This document shows positions 24,612 to 33,578 of a DNA stretch of 64,000 nt, piece by piece. A program made the position numbers and the translations under genes. The DNA comes from Sphingobium sp. SCG-1. GTDB lineage: Bacteria > Pseudomonadota > Alphaproteobacteria > Sphingomonadales > Sphingomonadaceae. The stretch is taken from NCBI RefSeq assembly GCF_002953135.1, contig NZ_CP026372.1, positions 2,046,001-2,110,000 of the forward strand, written 5' to 3'. Each line of letters begins with the position of its first letter. The stretch's first letter is position 1. The notes beneath the pieces were generated by a model. The model saw only the letters and a list, made by a program, of their open reading frames with translations, was not told the origin of the DNA and searched no databases.

Positions 24612-25522
24612 GGCGCGCTGGTTGTGGTGGCCGCGTTCGCCGCGTCAGCAGTCGGTACGACGGGTGGGGGCCGCGTGACGGTCGCCTCGTAGGCCCGCTG
24701 AACGATCACAGCCTCTACGCGCGCAGGGTTTGCTAACGGTGCCGCAATGGCCTTGTCCCCATCGACGCGCACGATAATCGCGACCGGGATATTGGGACGA
24801 TAAAGCCCCCCTGTACCGGATGTCACCATGATGTCGCCGGGCCGGAATGGTATGTTCCCCGCATTCAACGAGCGGATTTCTAGCGATCCGTCGTCAAGGC
24901 CGGTGCAGATGCCGGCGATATTATCCTTGGCGCGGCGGACCGGCACGATGCTTTGGCTGTCGCTTAAAAGAAGCACGTCGGCGGTGTTTGGCCCGGCGGT
25001 CTGGATGCGGCCGATCAGGCCCTCTGGCGCGCGCACCGGCATGCCGGGATACGCGCCCTGCAACCGTCCGGCATTGAGGCGAGCGAGGCGGCGCGTGCTG
25101 CTGGACGATGAACTGATGAGGCGCGCGGCGACGACTTCGCCTTCCTCGTCATCCACAAGTTTCAGCAGCTTCTTGAGCCGCATGTTTTCCTGTTCGATTG
25201 CGGCGGCCTCGATCAGGCGCGTTCGATTGGCGTCGACCTGACGGCGCAATCCGACGTTTTGCGATCCCGCGCGGAAATAGGCGACGATCTGCTCATCCAC
25301 TGTGCCAACGCCGCTTACCAGTTGCCGGAGCGTCGCCGAAACGGGTCGGGTAATTTCACCGGCAACCGAGCGTATCGCCGAAAAACCCGTCGGATCGAAC
25401 ATGGCTACGATTACCAGCAGGAGGCCGATACATGCACCCGACACTGCAACGACGTAGCCAGCAAACAGGCCATATTGCGCCTTCCGGTCATAGCCGGGGC
25501 GCCGGCTGGGTGGCCGCGCCAT
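24608..25522 (-). CDS. mreC: Rod shape-determining protein MreC
   Basis: Periplasmic scaffold of the elongasome. 304 residues: short basic N-terminus, one membrane helix (YGLFAGYVVAVSGACIGLLL, about 17-38), a coiled coil (RQVDANRTRLIEAAAIEQEN and LKKLLKLVDDEE), then the beta-domain with GRLQGAYPGMPVRAPEGLIG and DIMVTSGTGGLYRPNIPVA. The Ala/Thr/Pro-rich tail is typical of alphaproteobacteria. It begins 14 bp after mreB. Confidence 0.96.
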   Translation of the reverse strand: MARPPSRRPGYDRKAQYGLFAGYVVAVSGACIGLLLVIVAMFDPTGFSAIRSVAGEITRPVSATLRQLVSGVGTVDEQIVAYFRAGSQNVGLRRQVDANRTRLIEAAAIEQENMRLKKLLKLVDDEEGEVVAARLISSSSSSTRRLARLNAGRLQGAYPGMPVRAPEGLIGRIQTAGPNTADVLLLSDSQSIVPVRRAKDNIAGICTGLDDGSLEIRSLNAGNIPFRPGDIMVTSGTGGLYRPNIPVAIIVRVDGDKAIAAPLANPARVEAVIVQRAYEATVTRPPPVVPTADAANAATTTSAP

Positions 25523-25536
25523 CGCTTAACCTTTCC

Positions 25537-26583
25537 TCAGCCGGTTTGCAGGACGCCCCGGAACATCGGGTCTTCCATGGCGCGGCCGGTGCCGATCGCG
25601 ACACAGGTGAGCGGATCTTCGGCGATCGTGACGGGCAGCCCGGTTTCATCGCGCAATTCGTCGTCCAGACCCTTCAGCAGCGCGCCGCCGCCGGTCAGCA
25701 CAATGCCCTGATCGACGATATCGGCGGCCAGTTCCGGCGCGGTGTTTTCCAGCGCGATGCGTACCCCCTCGACAATGGTGCTAATCGGCTCGGCCAGCGC
25801 GTCCGCGATTTGGCCCTGGTTGATCGAGATTTCCTTGGGTACGCCATTCACCAGGTCGCGGCCCTTGATATGGATCGTCTCGCCCACGCCATCGGCGGGG
25901 GACTGCGCAACTCCATATTCCTTCTTGATCCGCTCGGCAGTCGCTTCACCGATCAGCAGGTTATGGTGGCGACGGACGTAAGAAACAATCGCTTCGTCCA
26001 TCTTGTCTCCGCCGACACGCACGGATGTGGTGTATGCAAGGCCACGTAGCGATAGCACCGCGACTTCGGTGGTGCCGCCGCCGATATCCACAACCATGGA
26101 GCCGATCGGCTCGGTGACGGGCATGTCGGCGCCGATCGCCGCGGCCATCGGCTCCTCGATCAGGAACACCTGGCTCGCGCCTGCATTGCTGGCGGCGTCA
26201 CGAATGGCGCGGCGCTCGACCTTGGTGGAACCCGACGGCACGCAGATAACGATTTCAGGGAAGCGCCAGGGCCGCGCCTTGCCGCCATGCACCTTCGTGA
26301 TGAAGTGCTTTATCATCTGCTCGGCGACATCGATGTCCGCGATCACGCCGTCGCGCAAGGGACGAATCGCTTCGATGCTGTCGGGCGTCTTGCCCATCAT
26401 CAACTTCGCATCATCACCCACGGCCTTGACGCGCTTGATGCCATTCAAAGTCTCGACCGCGACGACTGAAGGCTCATTCAGAACGATACCGCGCCCGCGC
26501 ACATAGACCACAGTGTTGGCCGTCCCCAAGTCTATCGCCATATCCTGCGAGGAAAATTTGAATAAACGCGAAAAGATCGACAT
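25537..26583 (-). CDS. mreB: Actin-like cell shape protein MreB
   Basis: Cytoplasmic actin homologue that guides wall synthesis. 348 residues, the usual length. Nucleotide-binding signatures: phosphate 1 DLGTANTVVYVRGRG (about 18-32), phosphate 2 VVDIGGGTTEVAVLS, adenosine motif IVLTGGGALLKGLDDEL. First gene of the shape operon, divergent from mutL with 149 bp between the starts. This is the expected alphaproteobacterial order. Confidence 0.98.
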   Translation of the reverse strand: MSIFSRLFKFSSQDMAIDLGTANTVVYVRGRGIVLNEPSVVAVETLNGIKRVKAVGDDAKLMMGKTPDSIEAIRPLRDGVIADIDVAEQMIKHFITKVHGGKARPWRFPEIVICVPSGSTKVERRAIRDAASNAGASQVFLIEEPMAAAIGADMPVTEPIGSMVVDIGGGTTEVAVLSLRGLAYTTSVRVGGDKMDEAIVSYVRRHHNLLIGEATAERIKKEYGVAQSPADGVGETIHIKGRDLVNGVPKEISINQGQIADALAEPISTIVEGVRIALENTAPELAADIVDQGIVLTGGGALLKGLDDELRDETGLPVTIAEDPLTCVAIGTGRAMEDPMFRGVLQTG

Positions 26584-26732
26584 GCTTTTCCCTAGTCCAG
26601 ACCGCCCACCCGGAAGGGGCAGCAGCCGCGATACGTATCAGTTTCCCCACCTGCGCTCGGCCAGCCTCTAAATATGCAAAAATGTCGGGCAGCGGGTCGC
26701 GGAAGGCGTTCGATTGGGCTAGTCACTAACCA

Positions 26733-28514
26733 ATGTCAATACGCCGCCTGCCCGAACATCTGGTCAATCGCATCGCTGCGGGCGAAGTGGTGGAGAGACC
26801 CGCCAGCGCGCTGAAGGAGCTGGTCGAGAACGCGGTAGACGCGGGCGCTCGGCGCATCACCATCCGGCTTGCATCGGGCGGTCTGGACCGGATCGAAGTG
26901 CTGGACGATGGGTGCGGCATGACGCGTGAGGACATGGCGCTCGCGCTGGAGCGGCACGCGACATCCAAGCTGCCCGACGATGCGATCGAGAACGTCGCGA
27001 CTTTGGGCTTCCGGGGAGAGGCGCTGCCATCCATCGCCAGCGTCGCGACCGTCACTATCGAAAGCCGCACGCGTGATGGCGATGGCTGGCAGCGGGTGAT
27101 TGATAATGGTGCGCTTATCTCGGAGGGGCCGACGGCCGTTCCGCCGGGGACGCGCATCGGCGTCGAGCAACTCTTCGGCAAGGTGCCGGCGCGTCGCAAG
27201 TTCCTGCGGTCGGCGCGTTCGGAATATGCGGCATGCCTCGATATCATTCGTAGGCTGGCGATGGCGCGGCCGGACATCGCCTTTACGCTGGAGCATGATG
27301 GAAGACGCGCCATCAGCGTACAGGATGGCGAAAGCCGCGAGGATCGTGTGGCGGCGCTCACCGACCGGGCGCTGGCCGATAACCATGTGGTGATCAGTCT
27401 GGAGCGCGAAGGCATCCGGCTGGCGGGCGTCGCAGGCCTGCCGACTTATCATCGCGGCGTTGCCGATCACCAGTTTCTGTTCGTCAATGGCCGTCCCGTC
27501 CGTGACCGCCTGCTGATCGGCGCAGTGCGCGGCGCCTATGCCGACTTGCTGGCGCGGGACAGGCATCCGGTCGTGGCGCTGTTCCTCGATCTGCCGCCCG
27601 GCGAGGTGGACGTGAACGTTCATCCCGCCAAGAACGAAGTGCGCTTTCGGGAGCCCGCCATGATCCGGGGCATGATCGTCAGTGGCCTCAAGCGTGGTCT
27701 TGATGAGGCGGGGTTCCGCTCCGTCCAGCGCGCCGATCCTTCGGCACTTGGTGCATGGCAGCAGGAGCCCGTCTCACCGACTCCGATCGGTGCCATGCCG
27801 ATCTTCGAGGCGATGAGTGCTGCGCCGTCATCGGCCTTTGTGCCAAGCTTCGGCGATCGCCGCGCCACCTTCCTCCCGCCGCCCCCCGCAGCGCGCGCAG
27901 AGCCTGCCGCGCAACCGCCGCCCCAAGCGCATAGCTTTCCGCTGGGCGTAGCGCGCGGGCAGGTCGCCAAGACCTATATCGTGGCGGAAGCGGAAGATGG
28001 GCTCGTGATCGTCGATCAGCACGCCGCGCATGAGCGGCTGGTCCTGGAGCGGATGCGCCGTGCATTGGAAGGGGCGGGGGTCGCCTCGCAGGCGCTGCTA
28101 CTACCCGAAGTGGTGGAGCTGGACGAGCCCGCCTGCGACCGGCTTGAGGCACGGATCGAGGAGCTTTCGGAGTTCGGGCTGGACCTCGAACGCTTCGGTC
28201 CCTCGGCAATGTTGGTGCGCGCGACGCCCGCGATGCTGGGGGCGGGTGACGTGCATGGCCTCGTCACGGACCTGGCGGACGATCTTGCCGCTTACGACAG
28301 CACCTTGTCGCTCAAGGAGCGGTTGGATCATGTCGCGGCCACCATGGCTTGCCACGGGTCGGTGCGGGCAGGGCGGGTACTATCCGTGGCGGAAATGAAC
28401 GCGCTGCTCCGCGAAATGGAAGTGACTCCGCACAGCGGACAGTGCAATCATGGCCGCCCGACATGGGTGAAGCTCGATCACGGGTCGATCGAAAAGCTGT
28501 TCGGGCGGAAGTAG
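26733..28514 (+). CDS. mutL: DNA mismatch repair protein MutL
   Basis: Mismatch-repair mediator and, in bacteria without MutH, the nicking endonuclease. 593 residues. The GHKL ATPase part has LVENAVDAGARRI, LDDGCGMTRED and TLGFRGEALPSI. The linker (about 320-400) is Pro/Ala-rich. The C-terminal domain begins VAKTYIVAEAEDGLVIVDQH and keeps the endonuclease motif DQHAxxExxxxE as DQHAAHERLVLE, so nicking activity is expected. Start ATG at 26733. Confidence 0.97.
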   Translation: MSIRRLPEHLVNRIAAGEVVERPASALKELVENAVDAGARRITIRLASGGLDRIEVLDDGCGMTREDMALALERHATSKLPDDAIENVATLGFRGEALPSIASVATVTIESRTRDGDGWQRVIDNGALISEGPTAVPPGTRIGVEQLFGKVPARRKFLRSARSEYAACLDIIRRLAMARPDIAFTLEHDGRRAISVQDGESREDRVAALTDRALADNHVVISLEREGIRLAGVAGLPTYHRGVADHQFLFVNGRPVRDRLLIGAVRGAYADLLARDRHPVVALFLDLPPGEVDVNVHPAKNEVRFREPAMIRGMIVSGLKRGLDEAGFRSVQRADPSALGAWQQEPVSPTPIGAMPIFEAMSAAPSSAFVPSFGDRRATFLPPPPAARAEPAAQPPPQAHSFPLGVARGQVAKTYIVAEAEDGLVIVDQHAAHERLVLERMRRALEGAGVASQALLLPEVVELDEPACDRLEARIEELSEFGLDLERFGPSAMLVRATPAMLGAGDVHGLVTDLADDLAAYDSTLSLKERLDHVAATMACHGSVRAGRVLSVAEMNALLREMEVTPHSGQCNHGRPTWVKLDHGSIEKLFGRK

Positions 28515-28525
28515 GAGCCATCAGG

Positions 28526-28984
28526 TCAAATCGGGCGCGTCCGCCACATTGCAATCGGTATGAGTGTCATCACCGGCTCGTCGCGCTGATTGAAGACCGT
28601 GACCTTAGTCCTGATGATGCCCATCTCTGGCCGGCTCTTTGATTGGTTCTTCTCAATCACTTCGGCCTCACAATGCAAGATATCTCCTGGGTAACAGGGC
28701 CGGAGCCAGCGTAGTTCATCGACGCCTAGGGCACCGAGGCTGGCTTCCTGACGCGCAGGCTCCTTTTGCATGTGGGCGACGAACATGGCCATGAACATGC
28801 CCGTGGTGTGCCAACCGCTTGCCGCCAGCTTCTTGAAGTGCGTTTGCGCTGCCGCGTCGTCCAACAAATGAAACGGTTGTGGATCATATTTGCCCGCAAA
28901 TGCGATAGCCTCGTCCCGTTCGACCACATAGTGGCCGAATCGCTCCACCGATCCAACCTGGATATCTTCGAAATAGTGCGTCAT
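28526..28984 (-). CDS. MaoC-like hot-dog dehydratase
   Basis: A 152-residue protein with the hot-dog fold typical of R-specific enoyl-CoA hydratases. The hydratase hallmark is seen in EAIAFAGKYDPQPFHLLDDA (Asp, Pro, Phe, His), followed by ASGWHTTGMFMAMFV. The ATG at 28984 is chosen; a TTG six codons upstream is possible. It follows ychF by 64 bp in the same direction. The substrate is not known; several MaoC proteins act in fatty acid or branched-chain degradation. Confidence 0.88.
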   Translation of the reverse strand: MTHYFEDIQVGSVERFGHYVVERDEAIAFAGKYDPQPFHLLDDAAAQTHFKKLAASGWHTTGMFMAMFVAHMQKEPARQEASLGALGVDELRWLRPCYPGDILHCEAEVIEKNQSKSRPEMGIIRTKVTVFNQRDEPVMTLIPIAMWRTRPI

Positions 28985-29048
28985 ACGAGTTTCAACCTGC
29001 AACGGAAAAGCCGTTATCTAGTCGTGCCTGACGTTCACGTCAATCAAG

Positions 29049-30149
29049 CTACACATTGAAGCGGAACAGCATGATGTCGCCGTCTTGCGTCACATATTCC
29101 TTGCCTTCTGCGCGCCACTTGCCGGCTTCCTTGGCACCCGCTTCACCGTTGTATTTGACATAATCCTCATACGCCATGGTCTCGGCGCGGATGAACCCCT
29201 TTTCGAAATCGCTATGGATCGCACCAGCTGCCTGCGGTGCCTTGGAGCCGCGATTGACGGTCCATGCGCGCGCCTCTTTGGGGCCGACCGTGAAGAAGGT
29301 GATGAGGCCGAGCAATTCGTAGCCGGCGCGGATGATGCGCGCGAGACCTGCTTCCTTCAGCCCTAATGCTTCGAGGTATTCGCCGCGCTCTTCCACTGGC
29401 ATGGTGATGAGTTCGGCTTCAATTGCGGCGGAGACGATGACGGCGCTCGCACCTTCGGCCTTAGCCTTCTCGAACACGCGTGTGCTGAACGCATTGCCTT
29501 CCGCCGCACTGCCTTCGTCTACGTTGCACACGTAAAGGACCGGCTTGCTTGTCAGCAATTGCGCCTGCGAAAATAACCGTTCTTCTTCCTCATCGCGCGG
29601 CTTCGCCAGCCGTGCGGGCTTGCCTTCACGGAGCAACTCAAGCGCCTGACCCAATACGGCCGCCGCTGCCTTGGCTTCCTTGTCGCCCTGCTGGCCCTTC
29701 TTCAGGAGTGCCGGAACGCGCTTTTCCAGCGAATCCAGATCAGACAGCATCAATTCGGTCTCTACGGTCTCCGCGTCGGCGATGGGGTCGATCTTGCCTT
29801 CGACATGCGTGATGTCATCGTCTTCGAAGCAGCGCAGCACATGGACGATGGCGTCAACTTCGCGAATGTTGGCAAGGAACTGGTTGCCCAGGCCTTCGCC
29901 CTTGGACGCGCCGCGCACCAGCCCGGCAATGTCGACGAACGCCAGTTGCGTCTCGATGATCTTGGCGGACCCGCCGATCTTGGCGATCTCGTACAGGCGT
30001 GGATCGGGCACGGCAACATTGCCGACATTCGGCTCGATCGTGCAGAACGGATAGTTCGCCGCCTGCGCCGCCTGCGTTTCCGTCAAAGCGTTGAACAGAG
30101 TCGACTTGCCCACGTTGGGAAGCCCGACGATACCGCATTTGAAACCCAT
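29049..30149 (-). CDS. ychF: Redox-regulated ATPase YchF (Obg-like)
   Basis: Translation-associated P-loop protein that prefers ATP over GTP. 366 residues. G1 GLPNVGKSTLFNALT, then the family phrase NYPFCTIEPNVG, G3 DIAGLVRGASKGEGLGNQFL, and a C-terminal TGS domain (LLGLITFFTVGPKEARAW, SDFEKGFIRAETMAYEDYV). It follows pth by 29 bp, a very common pairing. Confidence 0.97.
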   Translation of the reverse strand: MGFKCGIVGLPNVGKSTLFNALTETQAAQAANYPFCTIEPNVGNVAVPDPRLYEIAKIGGSAKIIETQLAFVDIAGLVRGASKGEGLGNQFLANIREVDAIVHVLRCFEDDDITHVEGKIDPIADAETVETELMLSDLDSLEKRVPALLKKGQQGDKEAKAAAAVLGQALELLREGKPARLAKPRDEEEERLFSQAQLLTSKPVLYVCNVDEGSAAEGNAFSTRVFEKAKAEGASAVIVSAAIEAELITMPVEERGEYLEALGLKEAGLARIIRAGYELLGLITFFTVGPKEARAWTVNRGSKAPQAAGAIHSDFEKGFIRAETMAYEDYVKYNGEAGAKEAGKWRAEGKEYVTQDGDIMLFRFNV

Positions 30150-30178
30150 ATTCCTGGTCCCTGCCTTTAAAACTTACT

Positions 30179-30760
30179 CTACAAACCGCACTTGCCTTGC
30201 AACCGAAGGGCGACATCATTCGCAAACCGCACATCGTCGCCCGCCGCCAGCCAATGCGCCTCCGCGCCAATCGCGCCTAGCAGGTCCGACAGCGGGTCCA
30301 TCTCCGCTTTGGCATAGTTGCCCAGCACATAGCCGTGCACGCGATCCTTATGCCCCGGATGACCGATCCCAATCCGCACCCGGCGAAACTCCGGCCCGAT
30401 ATGCGAATCCATCGACCGCAGGCCATTATGCCCCGCCGTACCGCCGCCACGCTTCACCTTCACCTTGAAAGGCGCGAGGTCCAACTCGTCGTGGAACACG
30501 GTCACGTCTTCCGGCGTCAGCTTGTAGAAGCGCATTGCCTCTCCGACTGCCCGGCCACTCTCGTTCATGAACGTCGCGGGCTTGAGCAACAACAATTTCT
30601 CGGAGCCTAGCCGACCTTCGCTGGCCCAACCCTGAAACTGACGCTTGGGCGCCGTGAAGCCATGCAGTTCCGCAATGATGTCAGCCGCCATGAAGCCCAC
30701 ATTATGCCGGTTCAGGGCATATTGCGCACCAGGATTGCCGAGGCCGACCCAAAGCTGCAT
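30179..30760 (-). CDS. pth: Peptidyl-tRNA hydrolase
   Basis: Releases tRNA from prematurely dropped peptidyl-tRNA. 193 residues from the ATG at 30760, chosen because MQLWVGLGNPG is the normal N-terminus; an earlier in-frame codon at 30781 would start inside the rplY terminator. Catalytic and binding motifs: LGNPGAQYALNRHNVGF with the active-site His, and LLLKPATFMNESG, FHDELDLAPFKVKVK, GGGTAGHNGLRS. Second gene after rplY, before ychF. Confidence 0.96.
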   Translation of the reverse strand: MQLWVGLGNPGAQYALNRHNVGFMAADIIAELHGFTAPKRQFQGWASEGRLGSEKLLLLKPATFMNESGRAVGEAMRFYKLTPEDVTVFHDELDLAPFKVKVKRGGGTAGHNGLRSMDSHIGPEFRRVRIGIGHPGHKDRVHGYVLGNYAKAEMDPLSDLLGAIGAEAHWLAAGDDVRFANDVALRLQGKCGL

Positions 30761-30781
30761 CTCGTCAGGCTCCAAACGCAA

Positions 30782-30813
30782 ACCCCGTCCGTTCCGAATA
30801 GAACGAACGGGGT
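30782..30813 (-). terminator. Terminator or attenuator after rplY
   Basis: On the minus strand, 13-bp arms (ACCCCGTTCGTTC/GAACGGACGGGGT, one G-T pair) around loop TATTCG, followed by TTGCGTTT. It lies between rplY and pth and probably reduces read-through. Confidence 0.7.
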
Positions 30814-30841
30814 CTGTTCAGCGTCACGAAGGGAAGGCAGC

Positions 30842-31465
30842 TTAGGCTGCGGCTTCGCCTTCCGTAGCATCGGCGGCATCGCCGTCGCTGCTCTTCAGCG
30901 CGGAGGGAGCGACTATGGTAGCGATGGTGAAGTCGCGGTCTTCGATGGCCGACTTTGCACCCTTCGGCAGCGTAACGCTGCTGATATGGATCGAGTCGCC
31001 CACTTCAAAGCCGCTCAGGTCGACAACGATATCGTCCGGAATTTCCGATGCATCGACGATCATTTCAAGCTCATGACGCACGACGTTCAAAACGCCGCCG
31101 CGCTTCAGACCTGGCGATGCATCTTCGTTCTCGAAGCGGACGGGGACGTTCACATGCACAGCGGCATGTTCGGACACGCGCAGGAAGTCCGCATGTAGCG
31201 GGCGCTCGCTTACAGGATGGAAGGCAACGTCCTTGGGAAGCGTGCGAACGGGCTTGCCGTTCACTTCGACCATGACGACCGAGTTCATGAAGTGGCCGGT
31301 GCCCAGCAGCTTGTTCAGCGCCTTCTCCTCCACATGAACCATGGTGGGTTCTTCGTTCATTCCGTAAATGACGGCTGGTACGCGGCCCTCGCGGCGGAGA
31401 GCGCGGGAGGCTCCCTTGCCTGCCCGATCGCGTGCCTCGGCCGACAGCGTAAGCTGATCGCTCAT
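30842..31465 (-). CDS. rplY: 50S ribosomal protein L25, long form (general stress protein Ctc type)
   Basis: Binds 5S rRNA in the large subunit. 207 residues: N-terminal L25 domain (LSAEARDRAGKGASRALRRE, RVPAVIYG) and the TL5/Ctc C-terminal beta domain (VPVRFENEDASPGLKRGGVL, PDDIVVDLSGFEVGDSIHIS). The Ala/Glu-rich tail (ATEGEAAA) is common in alphaproteobacteria. ATG is preceded by AAGGAG-like GGAGAC on the minus strand. Confidence 0.96.
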   Translation of the reverse strand: MSDQLTLSAEARDRAGKGASRALRREGRVPAVIYGMNEEPTMVHVEEKALNKLLGTGHFMNSVVMVEVNGKPVRTLPKDVAFHPVSERPLHADFLRVSEHAAVHVNVPVRFENEDASPGLKRGGVLNVVRHELEMIVDASEIPDDIVVDLSGFEVGDSIHISSVTLPKGAKSAIEDRDFTIATIVAPSALKSSDGDAADATEGEAAA

Positions 31466-31584
31466 TGCGTGTCTCCAAAACTGGTAAGTGGTTACATTTG
31501 CCCGTCACGCCTCCAGGGATGACCATAACGGGAGCGGGGCCATTAGCAGAAACCGCGCGAAAGGCAAGCGCGGCGTGGGCGGCA

Positions 31585-32466
31585 TCACTGGATGCGCTTG
31601 ATGGTGTAACCCTGACGCTGAAGTAGAGACAGAAGATTATCCGGTCCGGCAAGATGCGCCGCGCCCACCGCGATGAATGGGCTGCCCTTCAACTGCGGAA
31701 TACGCGCCGCCCAGGCGCGGTTGCGGTCGGTGAGCAACGGTCCCGCCAGTTCCGGTTCGGGCGCAAGCTCTGCCACAAAGTCCCGGGCAATCGCTTTCGT
31801 GTCGCCGGTGAGCCATGCGCGCATCATCTTGCCATATTCGGCCCGGCTGTCCTTGGCATCGTTGATGCTGTCGACGAGGAGGCGCTGTTGCACGGCGTCC
31901 GGCAAGCGGTCGAACAAGGAGAACTGCTCGGTGACGGTTTCAAGGCCTGACACAGGCTTACCCGCCGCCCGGAATGTCGCCGTCAGCGAAGGCTCGACGC
32001 CTTGCGCGCCGGAAAGCCCAAGTTCGCTTTGCGCAACCGTGGAGAGCAGCAGCGACGCAGCCCAGCTTTCATATCGCGACAGATCCGCCTCTTTCAGCCC
32101 ACCACGATCCATCAGCGCGCTGAGCGCAGGGCGATCCGACGCGGCGACGCGCTGGGTCAGGCGCGGCAGGTTGGGACTTTGGCCTAGACGGTTGAAGATC
32201 TTCCGCGCCGCTGCGTCATCATCCAGGCCTTCCGCTTCGAGAACCAGACCGTCCGACGCCGCCATTGCCTCTGCCAATATTGGCGTCTGCCAGTCGACAT
32301 TCTCAGGCAGCACATGGATCGTACCAAAAACAAAGGCTTTCTGCCCTTTGTTCTCGATCTTCCATAAGGCAGGTGCGCCTCGCTCGTCTTTTGGCGAACG
32401 CTCTCCGGAACAGGCATTCAGTAATAGGAGCACAAGCCCAATGACGGTCAGGAAAGGTTTTTGCAT
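31585..32466 (-). CDS. TraB/GumN family lipoprotein
   Basis: A 293-residue protein of the TraB/GumN (Tiki-like metalloprotease) group. N-terminal lipobox LLLNAC (Cys19) predicts a lipoprotein in the cell envelope. Family features: an N-terminal FGTIHVLPENV stretch, where the GTIH/H-x-L motif is the putative metal site, LVLEAEGLDD, the mid phrase SGLETVTEQFSLFDRLP, and the late FIAVGAAHLAGPDNLLSLLQ (second GAAH motif). Members are thought to be metalloproteases but bacterial substrates are not known. It is in tandem with a paralogue 42 bp upstream. Confidence 0.88.
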   Translation of the reverse strand: MQKPFLTVIGLVLLLLNACSGERSPKDERGAPALWKIENKGQKAFVFGTIHVLPENVDWQTPILAEAMAASDGLVLEAEGLDDDAAARKIFNRLGQSPNLPRLTQRVAASDRPALSALMDRGGLKEADLSRYESWAASLLLSTVAQSELGLSGAQGVEPSLTATFRAAGKPVSGLETVTEQFSLFDRLPDAVQQRLLVDSINDAKDSRAEYGKMMRAWLTGDTKAIARDFVAELAPEPELAGPLLTDRNRAWAARIPQLKGSPFIAVGAAHLAGPDNLLSLLQRQGYTIKRIQ

Positions 32467-32508
32467 CCTGATCCATGTAAGCCGCCGACGCCCACGATCA
32501 ACGGCCCA

Positions 32509-33420
32509 TCAATGCGCTACGAGGTTCGCCTTGGGCACGCGGTGCGTCTCGATGCCCAGCACTTCAAGTTGATCCTGCACATCCTTGGCACCCGCAAGAT
32601 GTCCGGCGCCCACCGCCATGAACACCGTCCCAGGCTTGTCCAGCCGCGCCTTGATCCACTTCGCCCAGTTGGCATTGCGATTATAGAGCAGCACTTGCGC
32701 CAGTTCCGGCGTCGCTTCCAGCGATGCGTTCATTTCCGCCGCTAGTGCGTCAACTTTACCCTCACTCCAGCTTGCGATCATCCGGGCGAAGGTGCTCTCC
32801 GCCTCGGGCAGTTCGGCAACGGTGGCATTGAGGAACGCGACTTGCTGCGGTTCCGGCAAGGTCGCGAAATAGCCCAGTTGCTGCTCGGGTGTTTCCAGCC
32901 CCTCGATCGTCTTGCCAGCCTGCTTCGCCGCTGTAGTCAGGATCTTCTCCACTCCCTGATCCGCGGCGTAACCCAGCCGCCCAAGTGGTGCGACGGACAA
33001 AGTAATCCCGGCCATCCACGGCTGAAACTTCTCCAGCGCCTGCCACGGAATGCCATTTGCGGTCATTGCCGCAATGTAGGCGGCGCGCGGCTTTTCCTCC
33101 AGCTTCTCGCTCAGTGGTGGACCATCTGGATCGACGCCCAACGACGCGACCTTCTGCATCATCGTCGCCTGATCCGGTTCCACCATTTCCAGCACGAGTT
33201 CATCCGACTTGTCGAACGCCGTCTTTATCTCGTCATCAAACCAGACCGTGCCGGGTTTCAGAACATGGACGCTGCCGAACAGGTAGATTGTCGTGTCGCC
33301 GTCCTTCACCACCCAAAGCGCGGGATCGGCACCAGCCTCCGGCGCAGGCGTCTGAGCCAAGGCAGGCGGAGACACCGCAAGGAGCAGCAAGGCAGCCAGG
33401 GATTCTAAGCGAAACGACAC
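32509..33420 (-). CDS. TraB/GumN family exported protein (paralogue of its neighbour)
   Basis: A 303-residue protein starting with GTG at 33420. This start gives a signal peptide (LAALLLLAVSPPALA-Q); the frame is open further upstream but that part is Cys/Trp-rich noise overlapping the glyQ leader. Motifs: YLFGSVHVLKPGTVWFDDEI with the conserved GSVH, ELVLEMVEPDQATM, IEGLETPEQQLGYFATLP and VFMAVGAGHLAGAKDVQDQL with the second GAGH motif. Shares domain order with the lipoprotein at 31585-32466, from which it differs in anchoring (secreted versus lipid-anchored). Divergent from glyQ. Confidence 0.88.
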   Translation of the reverse strand: MSFRLESLAALLLLAVSPPALAQTPAPEAGADPALWVVKDGDTTIYLFGSVHVLKPGTVWFDDEIKTAFDKSDELVLEMVEPDQATMMQKVASLGVDPDGPPLSEKLEEKPRAAYIAAMTANGIPWQALEKFQPWMAGITLSVAPLGRLGYAADQGVEKILTTAAKQAGKTIEGLETPEQQLGYFATLPEPQQVAFLNATVAELPEAESTFARMIASWSEGKVDALAAEMNASLEATPELAQVLLYNRNANWAKWIKARLDKPGTVFMAVGAGHLAGAKDVQDQLEVLGIETHRVPKANLVAH

Positions 33421-33578
33421 AGGTGAACTTTCTGAACTGGAATGCGAAGTAGATGCGTCGCGCCACGCCGCACAGCAAGCGCTTTTACCATCTTGCCCGC
33501 GTGCCCCGACTTGACCCGTCCGGCCCCATGCGCCAAGGCACCGCCACGCTTTTTTCCAGTAGCAGGCGCAATACGACC

